DNA of 64,000 bases from Tetracentron sinense (GCA_015143295.1 CM026559.1:20226826-20290825); one strand, 5' to 3'. Counted from the stretch's first letter, positions 11,080 through 22,914 are shown. Notes: generated by a model not told the origin, from the letters alone. Translations and numbers: made by a program.

Positions 11080-13082
11080 AACAATCCAAGTCTGAGTAGG
11101 TTGGACAGATTCCTGTTCAATGACAGCTGGGAAAACAAATTCCTAAATGTTATCTTGGCAGACCAACCTCCGACCACTTGTCTCTTCTTCTAGAGATAGA
11201 TAATATTGTGAGTAGCCCAAATCTATTCAAATTCAAAAACATGTGGCTACGCCATCCAAATTTCAAGAGACTAGTAAAAGAGATATGGGATAATATACCG
11301 TTCTCAGGTCCAGGGAGCACCATCTTTGGTCTAAAGCTAAAAGCACTGAAACGGAAAATCAAAGTATGGACAAGGATGTTTTTAGACTCCTCGATGCCAA
11401 CAAGAAACGTATCCTGTGGGAAATACAACTCATTGATTCTAGAAAAGAGTTAGGGTCAGTCAATGAGTCTGAGGTCCGGCTTCGAGAAAATCTTAACAAA
11501 TAACTTTCATCGTTGTTGAAGTCGGAAGAACAAGTTAGAGACAAAAATCTCATGTGGCCTAGTTCAATAAAGGCGACAATAACACCCTTTTTTTTCCACA
11601 AAATGGCCAAGTCTCGGAGACGTCACAACTTCACTAATAGCCTCAAAGACATTGGAGAATGGTTAGAAGGTGAAGAAGATATCAAAAATGCCTTTGTTGC
11701 CTTCTACAAGAATCTCTACGAGGAACGCTCCCCTTTAGGCCAAAACTAGACGGTCTCAATTTTAATGGTCTCTTTGAAGCCCAAAGGGATGATCTTGAGA
11801 AACCCTTCAAAGAGGAAGAAATTTTCAAAGCTATAAAAAGCATGAAATGGAACATAAAACCCTGGGCCTCGACGGCTTCTCCATTGAATTCTTCAAAACT
11901 TGCTCAGACATAGTGGGCTCAAACCTAGTGAAATTGATGAGTCTTCCACGACTATGAGTTGGGTTAATTTGACAAAGTGTTGAACAGCTCTTTCATTTGC
12001 CTAATCCCCAAGTCTGAAGGGCCCATAACCTTAAAGACTTCCGGCCCATTAGCCTGGTAAGTAGCATGTACAAAACATTAACAAAGGTACTATCTCCAAG
12101 TTAAAAATTGTCATGAGTACGATCATCTCCTCCCCGCAATGAGCTTTTGTACAAGGCAACCAAATCCTAGCCAGTATCCTTATTGGCAAGGAATGTGTGG
12201 ACGAGAGGATTCGTTCAGGTTCATCAGGGGTATCATACAAAGAAGATCTAGAGAAAACTTTCGATCATGTCAACTACGACTTTCTAGACTTATTGTTGCA
12301 TAAAATGAGGTCCGGGATCTAGTGGAGGAACTGGATAAAAGCATGTTATACTTCAGGCTCATTCTCAATTCTTGTGAATGGATCCCCTACATGTTTTTTC
12401 AATAGCTCAAGAGGTCTAAGACAAGGCAATCCCCTTTTGACTTTTCTTTGTATCAATGAAAAAGAAGCTCTTAGCAAAATGATTTCAAGAACAGTAGAGT
12501 CACTCATCACGAGAGTCCCCATTGGAAGAAGCAAATTATCCATATCCCATCTACAATCCAGGGATGACGCTTTAATCTTGTGTGACGCCTCTACTCAGTA
12601 GCTCCTTCATCTAAGATGTCAGTTCAAATGTTTTGAAATAGTGTCCGGGCTCAAGATCAAACTCTCAAATAGCGAATTCCTAGGGGCAGGTGAGGTCCCT
12701 AAACTCCAGGAATTGGCATCTATTCTAGGATGCAAACTCAACTATCTCCCAACTAAATACATGGGTCTCCCACTGAAGGCCTCTTCCAAATCCAAGTCAA
12801 CTTGGGATCCGGTCATCGACATAGTGCACAAGCATCTAGAGGAGTGACCGAGTGAAAATCTACATACTTATCCAAATGTGGTAGGCTAACCCTTCTCAAA
12901 AGAGTCTTGAGCAACCTCCTAACATATTTCATTTCTCTTCTCTATCCGCCAGCAAATTGGAGAGCATTCAAAAGAATTTCCTATGGAACAAGAAAGTGGT
13001 GAATCAAAATATCTTGTTGATTGGAAAACAGTTTGCCTCCGAATTGAAATGGGCGGTTTGAGCATTCTCCCATTATCTCTGG
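11080..13082 (+). mobile_element. LINE (L1 type), first part, interrupted by a hAT-like element
   Basis: Degenerate endonuclease end (RFLFNDSWENKFLNVILADQ), then reverse transcriptase pieces: AKSRRRHNFTNSLKDIGEWL, VNGSPTCFFNSSRGLRQGNP and a stretch ending KYMGLPLKASSKSKSTWDPV. The text breaks off after GGLSILPLS at 13074 and resumes at 16346. Multiple stops; not functional. 10613-11079, to its left, holds nothing recognisable. Confidence 0.85.
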
Positions 13083-14399
13083 CATGGTTTGAAATATCCA
13101 CGATATTTCGATATACCATGATATTTCCAATATATCACCGATATCATAGGGTAAAAAATATTTTTTACATCTATTTTTTTTCTTACAAATATCCCCGATA
13201 TATCGTTCGATATTTTTCGTTATATGTTTTAATAAGTTACGAATATTGAATGAAATGTCAATAATATATGTCGATATCGCACCCCCCGACATATTTGCAT
13301 GGGGTATTATAAATTTTATACCATATCACACAATATCAATGATATATCGTCGAAATCGTGTAATATAGTGGGGAATGTTGTTGTTTTAAGCTATAAACCA
13401 AAGCCAAATTATGTTTACAACTTATTTAAATTATATATCATTTCAATGGTTTTAGGTTACACGCCAATTTGAATTCAATACAAAATTATCCTAGATCAAA
13501 ATTCCTGAAGAATAAAAAGTCAACTTTCCAGTTCAAGAATAAAATCCGTTTTTAGCACCATTTAGGTATTATGTTAAAATTTCAACTTTCAAATGGTAAA
13601 ATATTTCTTAAATCTAAAATTTATAAATTCTACCATATCAAAACATTACTAAAACCCAAAAGTCCAGTGAAAAGTCTCATATTTATTCTTCAAAAATATT
13701 TTCATCTGTAAGATCAGAAAGTCAACTAAAGTTGAAAATTTAACATAATAACATTACTAAAACCCAAAAGTCCGATGAAAAGTCTCATATTTTATTCTTA
13801 ATTTTCATCTATAAGATCAGAAAGCCAACTAACAGTTCAGCAGAAAAAGACTAACATTCTAGCTTTAAAAAATTAAGCATATTATGAGTACCCTCCATTT
13901 AAAATACCCCAAAATTTAAATTCCAAAATAATCATATAGATATGTTTATGGGTATGAGTTGTTATGAGTATGAAAGTGTACAGCCTTATGTGACAGTGCC
14001 AGTGACAATTATGCATCAATACCCATCATATCCACTGATGGGAGTATTACTACATCTTGGACCAGATGACTAACAACGTTATGTACACTAGTGGGCGGCA
14101 CGTGCAATGCACATGAGAGAGAGGTGGGGGAAGGGAAGAGAGATTGAGAAGAGGGACCCTAGTGAGTGCATTTGAAAATAAAATCAAGGAATATTTTGGG
14201 TATAGAAACTTGAGGGACATTTTAGATGTCCCCTATGAAAAAAATTGTGAGGGACACGTTGGTTATAGTTATATAATGTAGGAATATTTTGAGTCAAAAG
14301 CTTAAGGGGCATTTTGGGTATAGCAAAGAAAGGGGGCGGGCAAGGGACCTTGGCAAAACGTTCTTCGTTCAGAGCATTTTGCCAAGAGAGCGAGGAGTC

Positions 14400-15480
14400 C
14401 AGTTATGCTACTAAGGTCACCATGTGTCCCTTTTAACTCTCCTTAACTCTGTTAAGATTCACTCACCCCTAAAGTTCACCCACTTATCCTTGATTTTTAG
14501 AAAATAAATATGAAAAAAATTCTAATCCTAGGAGTTATTGAATTTTAATCAGGGTTTAAAAAAATTAATATTTTTTTTCTAAAACCCAAGGATAAGTGGG
14601 TGAACTTTAGGGGTGTGAATCTTAACCACAATTGGAGTCCGGTTATGCCCTTGAGGTTTCCATGTGTCTCTTTTGACATCCTTTAACCATAGTTACCAAG
14701 TTGGGGTTCAGGAATTATTCGTCTAGGGAAAAGTTCAAAAACAATCGACAAAATTCGGAAAGTTCAAAAATAAATCAGGAAAATTTCGAATACGAAAAGA
14801 AAAAATATAAAATAAGATTACTAATTATGAAAATTATAAACAAATATATTTCTTATATTAGATATTTATTTGGGACTTTTTCAAAAAGTTGTGAATAATT
14901 CGTGTTTAATTTGCGATTTTTTTTAATAAGGCGCTACTTTTTCAAAGCATGTGAATACTTCAAGAAATAATCGATCGACGAAAGAGTCAGGTGCTATTCC
15001 AAATTTTTTGAAAAAATCGGAGAACTTGGTAACTATGCCCTTAACTATGGTTAAGATTCACCCACCCTTAAGGTTCACCCACCTATCCTTGGATTTTAGA
15101 AAAAAATATTTTTAAAAAATTAACTCTAGGAGTTAGTGAATTTTAACCAGGGTTTAATTTTTTTTCTTAAAACCAAGAATAGTGGGTGAACCCTAGGGGC
15201 TCCATATGTCACTTTCGACACCCCTTAATTGTGGTTAAGATTCACCAACCCCTAGAGTCCACCCACCCCTTAACTGTGGGTAAGATTCCCCTACCCCTAG
15301 AGTTCACCCACCCCTAGGATTCACCCACTTATCCTAGGTTTTTAGAAAAAAAATATTAATTTTTTTTAAATCCTAGTTAAATTTTACTAACTCTTAAGGT
15401 TAATTTTTTCCCTAAAAACCAAGGATAAGTGGGTGAACCCTAGAGGGTGGATGAATCTTAACCACAATTAAGGAGTATAT
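14400..15480. repeat. Tandem/inverted array of a CACCCAC foldback repeat
   Basis: At least three units of about 200-250 bp. Each unit is a hairpin: AAGATTCACCCACCCCTA and CACTTATCCTTGG-TTTTTAG on one side, and CTAAAAACCAAGGATAAGTG and GGGTGAATCTTAACC on the other, around an AT-rich loop. Half-units of the same repeat occur at 29680-29830 and 29995-30130. Confidence 0.8.
14688..15037. mobile_element. 350-bp MITE with CATAGTTACCAAGTT termini
   Basis: A 15-bp perfect terminal inverted repeat, CATAGTTACCAAGTT, bounds the element. Flanks CCTTTAAC (14680-14687) and CCCTTAAC (15038-15045) are an 8-bp duplication with one mismatch. It lies inside the CACCCAC array. No coding capacity. Confidence 0.85.
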
Positions 15481-16345
15481 AACCGTAGAGAATTGCAAGT
15501 CTACTATAGATGAGTAAGTGGTAGTATGGGAATTAAGCACACATTCAATGAAATTTTTGTGTTATATACATGATTATGAGGGGAATTTGAGAATTTAGAA
15601 AAAATAGCCTGCGTATTTAAGGGGATCATTCTCATTAATAAAGTAATAGATAATTGATTAATATAAGTCAAAGGGTATTTTTGGAATTAAAACAAATATC
15701 AATCAACATTTTGAAAAGAAGAATCCTCTTTATATTAGTAGAGATGAAGATAGATCATTGTACCATAATGTGATGAGTTGGGCAAAATATTGTACTTATG
15801 TGGAGAATCAATACTATTGTCACCCTAGATAAGATAGAGATAAGTCTGAGTCTCTACATAACTTCATGTGGCTCTGAATGTAGTTCTTAGGGTAGGTTGA
15901 ATTGTGTAGTGGTGAAATAGGACGGCCAAGAGTGGCGCGTTTCGCCACCAATTAGAAGTGGTGGTAAAATAGGGCGGTCAGGGGCGACGCGCTTCGCCAC
16001 CAATAACATTTCTTTGGAGAATTTGTACTTTGTCGAAACATTTTATAAAAGTTAGTTAAGATTTAGGAATATGAATCAATTATAAATTGTGTCATCAACG
16101 CACATCTTTGCCCCCTTCCCTTTACATCTCTCAAGTACATTGTTGTTTTTATTAAATGATTTTATTATCAAAGGTGTATTAACATCTATTATAACATTTC
16201 CTAAAGTTCTATTGCAAAATTTCATGTTTTGCTCATTTTTTTGCCATTTTCCAAAAATCACCGATAAACAATATATCACCGATATATCTTTTTTCCACAA
16301 CTTGACAAGTCGAGCGATATCCACATTTAGAACCTCAATCTCTAG

Positions 16346-17300
16346 ATAACAACGCACGCTTAGGGAAATGGCGATGGAGATTTGGTTCCGAACGTGATAG
16401 CCTCTGGAGGAGGGTTATTTTGTCCAAATATGGAGCAATCTCCAACTAGAACCCCCTACGGCCAGTGGCCCCCATGGTTCTCTACTAACATCAACTTTCG
16501 AGCAGGAAGAGGTAATGAGGTAAGGTTCTGAATTGGGCAAAATGGTGTGGGCCCCCACCCTCGCGATTAGTGTTAGTTGGCCCTTAGCCTCGGATAAATC
16601 TGCTTCAATAGAATCCTGCATTTGAGTTCCTCACAAACATTGGAGTCTGGTGTCCTCCCTTTAGGCGTAGCCTAAATGATTGGGAGCTCGATAGCCGCCA
16701 AAACCTTCTAGCCAGAATCCATGCAGTCCCCAAGGATTTCCGTTTGTGGTCTAGAGACAACAAATGTTAGTTCTCAGTGAGATCCCTATATCAGGCTCTA
16801 CTTTCTAACCCAAACCACCATTTCCCTTAAAGATTAGCATGGAAGGCAGGTTTGCCTTCCAAGGTATCTTTCTTCCTTGGTCTACAACTTATCAGTATAG
16901 GATGGCAAATGGTCAATGGTGGTTTCATGTGCTTGGACTCTGAGGATACAATTGATCACCTACTATTGCACTGCGATTTCGCCTCTAAGGTCTGGAATTA
17001 TTTCCTCTCCTTCCTGGGAATCTGCTGGGTCTCTATGGAAAGAAAGGAACTCAAGGATCTTACAGGTTCCCCTACCTCCTGCAAAAACTGCCACAAAGTG
17101 AGTCATCTCTTATTGCAGTGGTGCGCCATCCATGATGATTTGATATAGCGTGCTTGTACTTCCTACTGTAATTCCATCTCTATTTCACCTCATTTTATTT
17201 CTTTGTTAGTCTTCTTGGGCTTGGGTTCATTCTCTTGTGACCCCCGCCCCTCCCCTCCCCCCCAAATGTCATTTTCTTTTCTCACTTTAAAATTCTCTCT
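16346..17300 (+). mobile_element. LINE, second part, continuing from 13082
   Basis: It resumes with [20 protein letters not shown] and continues to the zinc-finger-like WQMVNGGFMCLDSEDTIDHL end. Same strand and order as 11080-13082, so both are one LINE split by copy H. Confidence 0.83.
17241..17263 (-). other. G-quadruplex-type tract on the gene strand
   Basis: The minus strand, the sense of the host pre-mRNA, reads G7-A-G4-A-G4-C-G5 in intron 9, about 320 nt downstream of the exon 9 donor. It matches the canonical four-run pattern with single-base loops. Confidence 0.6.
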
Positions 17301-17584
17301 ATTATCGTTAATATAAAAACTTACATTGCCTAAGGATACTAAAATTACTATTCTGACATACATTGCATGCTAATGAACAGACTCCAATTAAGAGAATAAA
17401 AGAACTAACAAAATCATTATGTCTACCAGAACTTTAGTCAACCCAGATTTTAAACCAAAGATTTTTCCAAGCAGATTCAAAAAAATAAAAATTCGAACGG
17501 AAACTATTGAAGTTCATGTGATACAGAGTACTTCAAAACTCAGGTGACAAGAACTCTGTATTTAAAATGCAAAAAATGACTAAC

Positions 17585-17666
17585 CTTTGTAATACAGGCT
17601 GGATATCTTCTGATGACCTGGCTTTTGATCCAAAGTTCAATATTTCTGTTGAACAATCCTGCGGAC
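17585..17666 (-). CDS. KAKU4: KAKU4-like exon 9 (ARSSEDIQPVLQ)
   Basis: Exon 9 is 82 nt. Two bases complete a Gly codon, then 26 codons read PQDCSTEILNFGSKARSSED followed by IQPVLQ and a split Arg/Ser codon. The acceptor is TTATAG after a TTCT-rich tract. An AG six bases further in would break the frame. The donor is GTTAGT, phase 2. The next exon begins with T, so the split codon becomes AGT (Ser) after splicing. Intron 9 follows, about 16.4 kb and full of transposons. Confidence 0.78.
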
Positions 17667-17761
17667 CTATAATAGAAGATTGATCATGAAAGAACGACAT
17701 ATAGAGCAGAGCCACAAGACAAATAAAAGAAATCAAATGATGTGCTTTCATAGACAAGTAC

Positions 17762-17858
17762 CATTATGTTGCACTGAAATGGAACCTGGGATGAGAGATT
17801 GGTGAGTAACAGAAGCAACACCTAGTCCTGCCTCATCAAGACGAATGTCTTGTTGACC
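17762..17858 (-). CDS. KAKU4: KAKU4-like exon 8
   Basis: Exon 8 has 32 codons plus one base: GQQDIRLDEAGLGVASVTHQ, then SLIPGSISVQHN, with the donor GTACTT. The acceptor chosen is GTGTGAAG after a T-rich tract, in phase 0 with exon 7. An internal acceptor at GATGAG would start the exon ten codons later, also in frame. The segment has no recognisable motif of its own. It is accepted because phase and frame fit on both sides and it lies between two convincing exons. Confidence 0.72.
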
Positions 17859-18065
17859 CTTCACACACATGAAAATGAAATATCTTCCAAATTTATCAAC
17901 TCTACGCATCTTATTCGGAAAAGCATTTCTTGTGATTGATATTAAGCAAATACAACACAATTAAGACGAACAATTTTTAAGTGGCACAATTTATGGTAAC
18001 CACCCAACAGAAAACAAACAGACTTAGATATGCACCAGTTCACTAGTCGAGCCAATTCCACCCAC

Positions 18066-18226
18066 CTGATTTGGTTCGGAAATGAGAACAGCTGGACTGG
18101 ATGACAGGGCTTCCTTTCCTGGCCCATCATATATCATTTCTGAAACTAAAGTGACTGAAAATGAGGCTCCATGCCTTAAATCTTCTTCAAGTGACTTTTC
18201 CTCTGATTCTGAAATGATTTCAACAA
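18066..18226 (-). CDS. KAKU4: KAKU4-like exon 7 (5' border uncertain, 18226 or 18240)
   Basis: The exon reads VEIISESEEKSLEEDL, then RHGASFSVTLVSEMIYDG, and ends LISEPNQ before the donor GTGGGT (phase 0). The obvious acceptor TTGCAG would start the exon at 18240. With the strong exon 6 donor GTACAG that creates an immediate stop codon. Two solutions keep the frame: acceptor CCTAG, starting at 18226 (used here), or acceptor TTGCAG joined to the weaker exon 6 donor GTGTCC, giving GISNLVVEI. The reading frame of the exon body is the same either way. The intron in front is only about 60-75 nt. Confidence 0.75.
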
Positions 18227-18299
18227 CTAGGTTGCTTATCCTGCAACTGATGATAATAGGTTACTGGAATAACATCAACTGGCAATCAAAAAACTGTAC

Positions 18300-18585
18300 C
18301 TGGACACCCATCACTAGTAATCACTCCTGCAGCCAAGTTTACAGATGCATCAACAGATTTTGTAGCTCGCGGAGAATTTAAATCGAGGATTACACCATCC
18401 ACTTCATCTGTTTTGCCAGCCGTTGATGAGATTTGGCTACCTTTGTGGTGTAAAGCTGCTGCAGACAAATCACTTTGCTTTGACCCAAGAGTTCCTAAAA
18501 TTTCTTCTGTTGCCTTGGAACGTACTCTTCGTATTTCCTCAAGGATATTCCATGACCCAATAGCACTAGAGTTCCTCTTCAGCAG
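18300..18585 (-). CDS. KAKU4: KAKU4-like exon 6 (EEIRRVRSKATEE block)
   Basis: Exon 6 has 95 codons plus one base. It contains KRNSSAIGSW, then NILEEIRRVRSKATEEIL, a likely amphipathic helix found in KAKU4 proteins, and a hydrophilic tail ending TSDGCP. The acceptor is taken at GGGCAG after a long pyrimidine tract. A second AG 9 nt further in would remove three residues. The donor used here is CAG|GTACAG. A competing donor GTGTCC lies 8 nt upstream and gives a different phase, see the exon 7 entry. Exons 6 to 9 form a compact cluster of under 1.1 kb, in contrast to the scattered exons 1 to 5. Confidence 0.83.
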
Positions 18586-19639
18586 CTGCCCGAAAGTTTC
18601 AGGAAATTAACCAAAAAAAAATGTTAACGAAAAGAAATGAGAGAAAAACAGTAGAACATTCTTCATACATAAATATAAATTAAGGAGAATAGTGCAACTT
18701 CATATTGATTATGAATGATATAGAGATGGAATTGTGATACATAATCAATCCTATTTGTTTTGTTCATTACTAAAATGAATCGAATCCTATCAAATCTTTA
18801 TATTTCTCCTTTGAATTACTCATATATATATATATATATATATATATCAGGCTTCCTCTCAGAGAAGTGCTTCTGTCATTACTGAAGTTCCCATCACTCC
18901 TGCTGCACCTTCAATGAGTTGGTAGCCAAAGCTTACTCCATGCCTTATAGAGTGGGAAGAACTATTTCCAAAGCTAGCCAAAGAATTTTCAAAGCCATGG
19001 GATGGATGTGCATAAAAAAGGATAATTAATGGGATACATCTTATCAGAAGAAATGATATCTTCTTTCCATTTCACTCTTGTCGTGGATGTGCATAGTAAA
19101 ATGATGAAAAGATCAGAGGACATCCATTTTATTAAGGTTTAAGTTGGAACTTGAAAATGGAAGAATTGAGGAGCTAGACTGCTAGTAGGTGGGCTTTGTT
19201 TAGCTAACTAATCGAACTTATGATAGTGGGATCCATAAAGGTTATCCTTAGAAATCAGGAAAAAAAAAGTACAAAATACTATCAAGAAAATATAAACATT
19301 TGAGGACATGCCCGAATCTACCATAATGACCTAATCCATCATACAACATTTTTGCCCCCTAAACAACACAACATTAAACACACCTAAAAAATGGAAAACA
19401 ACTATTCTGAATTTAGATTATAAGCAAACAAAGGATCCTTTAAATAAGGGGAAAATCAAAAGCTATTATCTTCAATTAATCACCAAGATAAAATAGTATT
19501 CTCCTCTTACACAAAGCATTTGGATTGGAGCTGATTGGAGAAGAGCCGGGAAGTCATCTCCGAGACAGCCCCACATCCAAACATGAAACAAGAATTAACC
19601 TCTTGTGCCAGATACCAACCTAAACCAGATTGCATTTAG
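18586..19639. other. Intron 5, proximal part
   Basis: AT-rich DNA. A (TA)n microsatellite lies at about 18825-18848. No element or exon recognised. Confidence 0.5.
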
Positions 19640-21010
19640 GAATTTCCTACAAATCCAGCAAACAACCACATATAATATTCTCTATCACAGTCTCCCCCAA
19701 ATTACTAGTCCCATATCCATAAATAGCTGTCCCTGTCTTCCACCCCGAACCTCCAACACCATCCCCTAAGTAAGCATTGTCAAACAATCTAAAAATTTGT
19801 TTACCTACCCCACCCACTTCTTGGGGCATACTGAGTCTTCTAATCCACTAAATGATACTTGGACTCTTCATTACTGCCTTGCCACAAAAAGTCCCTTCAA
19901 AGCTTCTCCAAACGCTCAAATACTGACTGACAACTCAAACAATTACAAGAAATAAGTGGGCAAATTGAATAAGGCGCTTTTGATGAGAGTAAGAGTACTG
20001 TTGTGCGATAGGACTCTTCTTCCAAGAGGCCAGCTATCCTTTGAAACAATTCAAAGGCCGCTCGCAAAGCGTTTTTGATTTACAACTGGCCCCTAGGAGG
20101 CCGCCCAGGTAAGTTGCAAGAAGAGCTCCTAGCTTGCAGCAAAGACCTATCTAAAACACTCGAGACTTAGCCTACCACGATGATTTCACTCTCAAAAAGT
20201 TTATTTTAGAACTCAAAACCAAATCAAAGCATCTGATAATACTAATACCTCTTGGAGTGAGCACTTAGGGTAGTTAGCTTTACACAAGATTAGCGTCTTA
20301 TGATTGTCTGTAAATTAGAGGTGTGAGAGTGCTGTCTTGAGAAACTTAATAACCTTCTATCAAATCGATACTCTCTGTTCTTCTTCCAATCAAATGGTTG
20401 AAGGGTCCTGTAATGATAATAAATATAAACTGAGAGAATGGATCTCGTTGCCTAAACTAACCGGTGGAAGAATCATTTACAAGAACCGAAAAAATGGTAG
20501 TGAAAATGCACGCATTTACCCATCCTCTCCACTTAGACCCAAATCCATCCTCTCAAAGAGATATTTATGGAATTTACATTGTATATGGCCATAAGCTTTC
20601 TCCATATCAATAAGCTTTCTCCATATCAATTTTGAGGCTTTGAGCAAGATGCCTGACTCTACTACAAATCCTATAGTCAGCACATTCATTTGCACTCAAA
20701 ACCCCATCTAAGATTTTACATTCAACAAAATCTCCCTAACAAGGAGGGTTATGATGGAGCCTATCATTTCCTTGATCCTTGTAACAAGGACTTTCAAAAT
20801 GATTTTAAATGCACTTCTGACTAGATTGATTGGTCAAAAATTTGAGGTCCTCTATTTCTTCCTCTTCAGGATGGCGCAAATGAAAGCGTCAAAGTGGCAT
20901 TAGAACTTCTTTTTAAAAATGCTCTATGCTGAAAATCCTTAACCATCTATATGAAATCCTTCTTTACCGAACCCTAAAATTCTTTATAAAAATCCAAAAA
21001 GAAAGGGATC
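19640..21010 (-). mobile_element. Antisense LINE, 3' part (reverse transcriptase)
   Basis: The reverse strand reads FERLEKL, RDFLWQGSNEESKYHLVD and, further in, the region before an FDMEKAYDH-type motif. It has stops and frameshifts. A 20-bp direct duplication (AGCTTTCTCCATATCAAT) is at 20594-20632. Same LINE as 23500-24742 and 25830-27640. Confidence 0.75.
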
Positions 21011-21441
21011 TATAGATTCGCCGGGCGGGTCCCAATAAAGTTAAGACTTAGATTAATTATATGATATACATCGAAAGCCGATCTATGGATTGGCCGCATT
21101 GTTTTTTGTGTATCGATATTTATTTTTAATTAATTTAATTTATAAAAATAATAAATTATGTAATAATTATATATAAATTAAAATTAATAAATGTAATAAA
21201 TCGAAAACCATCACATAATTATGAAAAAATATGGTGACTATTATGATAAGTTAATTATGGCAAAAATCGTAGTATTTTTTAATATAAATTATAAAATATT
21301 TTAAAGATGTAAAAAAAGTTTATAATGATATGTTTTTGGGTATGAGCCACCTCCATATGGGTATGGAGGTATACAGATCCATACGCCAGTGTCGGTGGCA
21401 ATTGTGCCTCAGTACCCAGAGTATCCACTGATGAGTGTATT

Positions 21442-22914
21442 TCTAGAGACTTGCTTTCTTTTATTCATTTTTGGTCCTTTTTATGTTTTATATGCTTAAG
21501 ATCGATGTTCACCTAAAAGTATATAAAAAATAGGGTATTGGTTCGAACGAATCCAACTTCGTTCGAACGAAAATAAAAATGGTTCGAACATTATAGTCGG
21601 AGCAATAAAAAAGTTTCCCGAATGAAATTCTTTCGAACTAAGTGAAGTTTGGTTTGAACGAAAACAAGTTCGAACGAACAATAGGTCGTTCGAACAAAAT
21701 TGTGCAGAAACGTAAAAAATTAGAAATAAACTGCGGGAAATCGTAGGGGATTAGTAAGCTAAGCCCTATAAGTATTCTTTAAGACAAAATTCGGGGCTTT
21801 ATGGCTTTTTAATCACACTAAATCTAATTTTGGAAGGAGAGAAGAAAACCTAGGGTTTTGAAGAGAACTTTTGTTGGAGAAGAAGGAAAAGACTTTGGAG
21901 AAGGAGATTGTGATCAAGGTCATTATTCTCAGTAGATCTTTGGTTTCCGGTCTTCGATTCGTAGATTCATCAATGATTAAAGTAGATATAATCCTAGGTT
22001 TATGGTTTATCAGTCTCACCTCACTGGTATGATAAGCTCATAAGTATGATAAACTCACAAGAATTCTCATATGCCTCGCAAGTCTCATAAGTATCCTCAC
22101 AAGTAAGTATTTATCTATGAATATATGATTGGGTTTCCACTCATTACGAGTAACAACATTGTCTAAGATCTCAATGGTATTCATACCTGTTACTCAGGTA
22201 CACTAGTACCTGGCTAACAAGTTAGGAAATCAAGGGCACATAATACCTGGCTCACAAGTAGAATTATGGGTACTAGTTATCTGGCTCACAAGAATCATAA
22301 GTGCACTGACGGGTGCAATTCGTTGGTTACTCAGTATGAATAATATATCGTAGCATCTTCACCTGTTTAAGTGTTGAGTTATTTTAAGTAATCTCACTAG
22401 TATATGCAAGTTGAATATGCTCACAAGTCAAATAAAATAAGATGCTCACATGTTTTTGCACTCTGAATTAAGTATATATGTTATGCTAAGTTAAGCTATG
22501 ATAAGCATTAAATATGTTCATGTTTATGATATTGTTATCTAGGATTTTATGCTACTGAGCCGCATGTGCTCAGCCGATATGTTTATGTCGGCGGGTCTAG
22601 ATTCAGAGAGAGTATCTAGAGGAAGCTGAACGTGATATTGTGGAACCAGAGGATCATTTGGATAAATATGCATATTATTGAGTTCCTAAATTATTAGACT
22701 TTTAATTGATGGGTTGTAATAAGATGATTTAGATGGATGTTTATGTTGGATGTTTTAAGCTGGTTTATGATTTAGTTGATTTAGACTTTATGAGAATGAT
22801 GCTAATTAAGAAATTTTCAAGTTGTCATTGTAAGTATGCCTTGTATGTTCAAGATAATGCAGTGTGGCGAGTCAAAGTTCCATTTTGACCTCGATGGGAT
22901 TTTGGGTCGCGACA
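21442..22914 (+). mobile_element. Solo LTR, Tekay-like (LTR-3, about 1.47 kb)
   Basis: It ends GGGTCGCGACA like LTR-1 and contains the GCTCAGCCGATATGTTTATG-type block and repeated CTGGCTCACAAG. Flanks GTATT (21437-21441) and GTATC (22915-22919) are a 5-bp duplication with one mismatch, and copy H shows the unoccupied site. Its U3 has TTCGAACGAA words (21540-21700) before the TATA-like CCTATAAGTA (21764-21773). The first bases are no longer TG. Confidence 0.8.
21540..21700. repeat. TTCGAACGAA word array in LTR-3 U3
   Basis: Six or more variants of the palindrome-containing word TTCGAACGA upstream of the TATA-like box, at the place where LTR-1 and LTR-2 have GATCGATC words. Confidence 0.75.

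Larger units (their letters stand above)
14088..15744 (-). mobile_element. Non-autonomous Helitron inside copy H
   Basis: Read on the minus strand it begins TCTCTACTAATATAAAGAGG after an A. It ends with a GTGCATTGCAC stem followed by CTAG before a T, as Helitrons do. Its end region matches the Helitron at 54516-55380. The paralogous copy at 21010-23485 has the unoccupied site (GTTATGTAAATGAG), confirming insertion between A and T. Its interior is largely a foldback array. Confidence 0.82.
13083..16337. mobile_element. hAT-like element with GATATATCG subterminal words (copy H)
   Basis: It starts CATGGTTTGAAATATCC and ends, inverted, TGAGGTTCTAAATGTGGATA. Both ends are rich in GATATATCG/CGATAT words. 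It is flanked by ATCTCTGG (13075-13082) and ATCTCTAG (16338-16345), an 8-bp duplication with one mismatch, and removing it rejoins the surrounding LINE. Its interior shares segments with the copy around 21010-23485, including a broken reading frame with VMSWAKYCTYVENQYY. I infer that this is a decayed transposase tail. A Helitron is inserted at 14088-15744. Confidence 0.8.
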
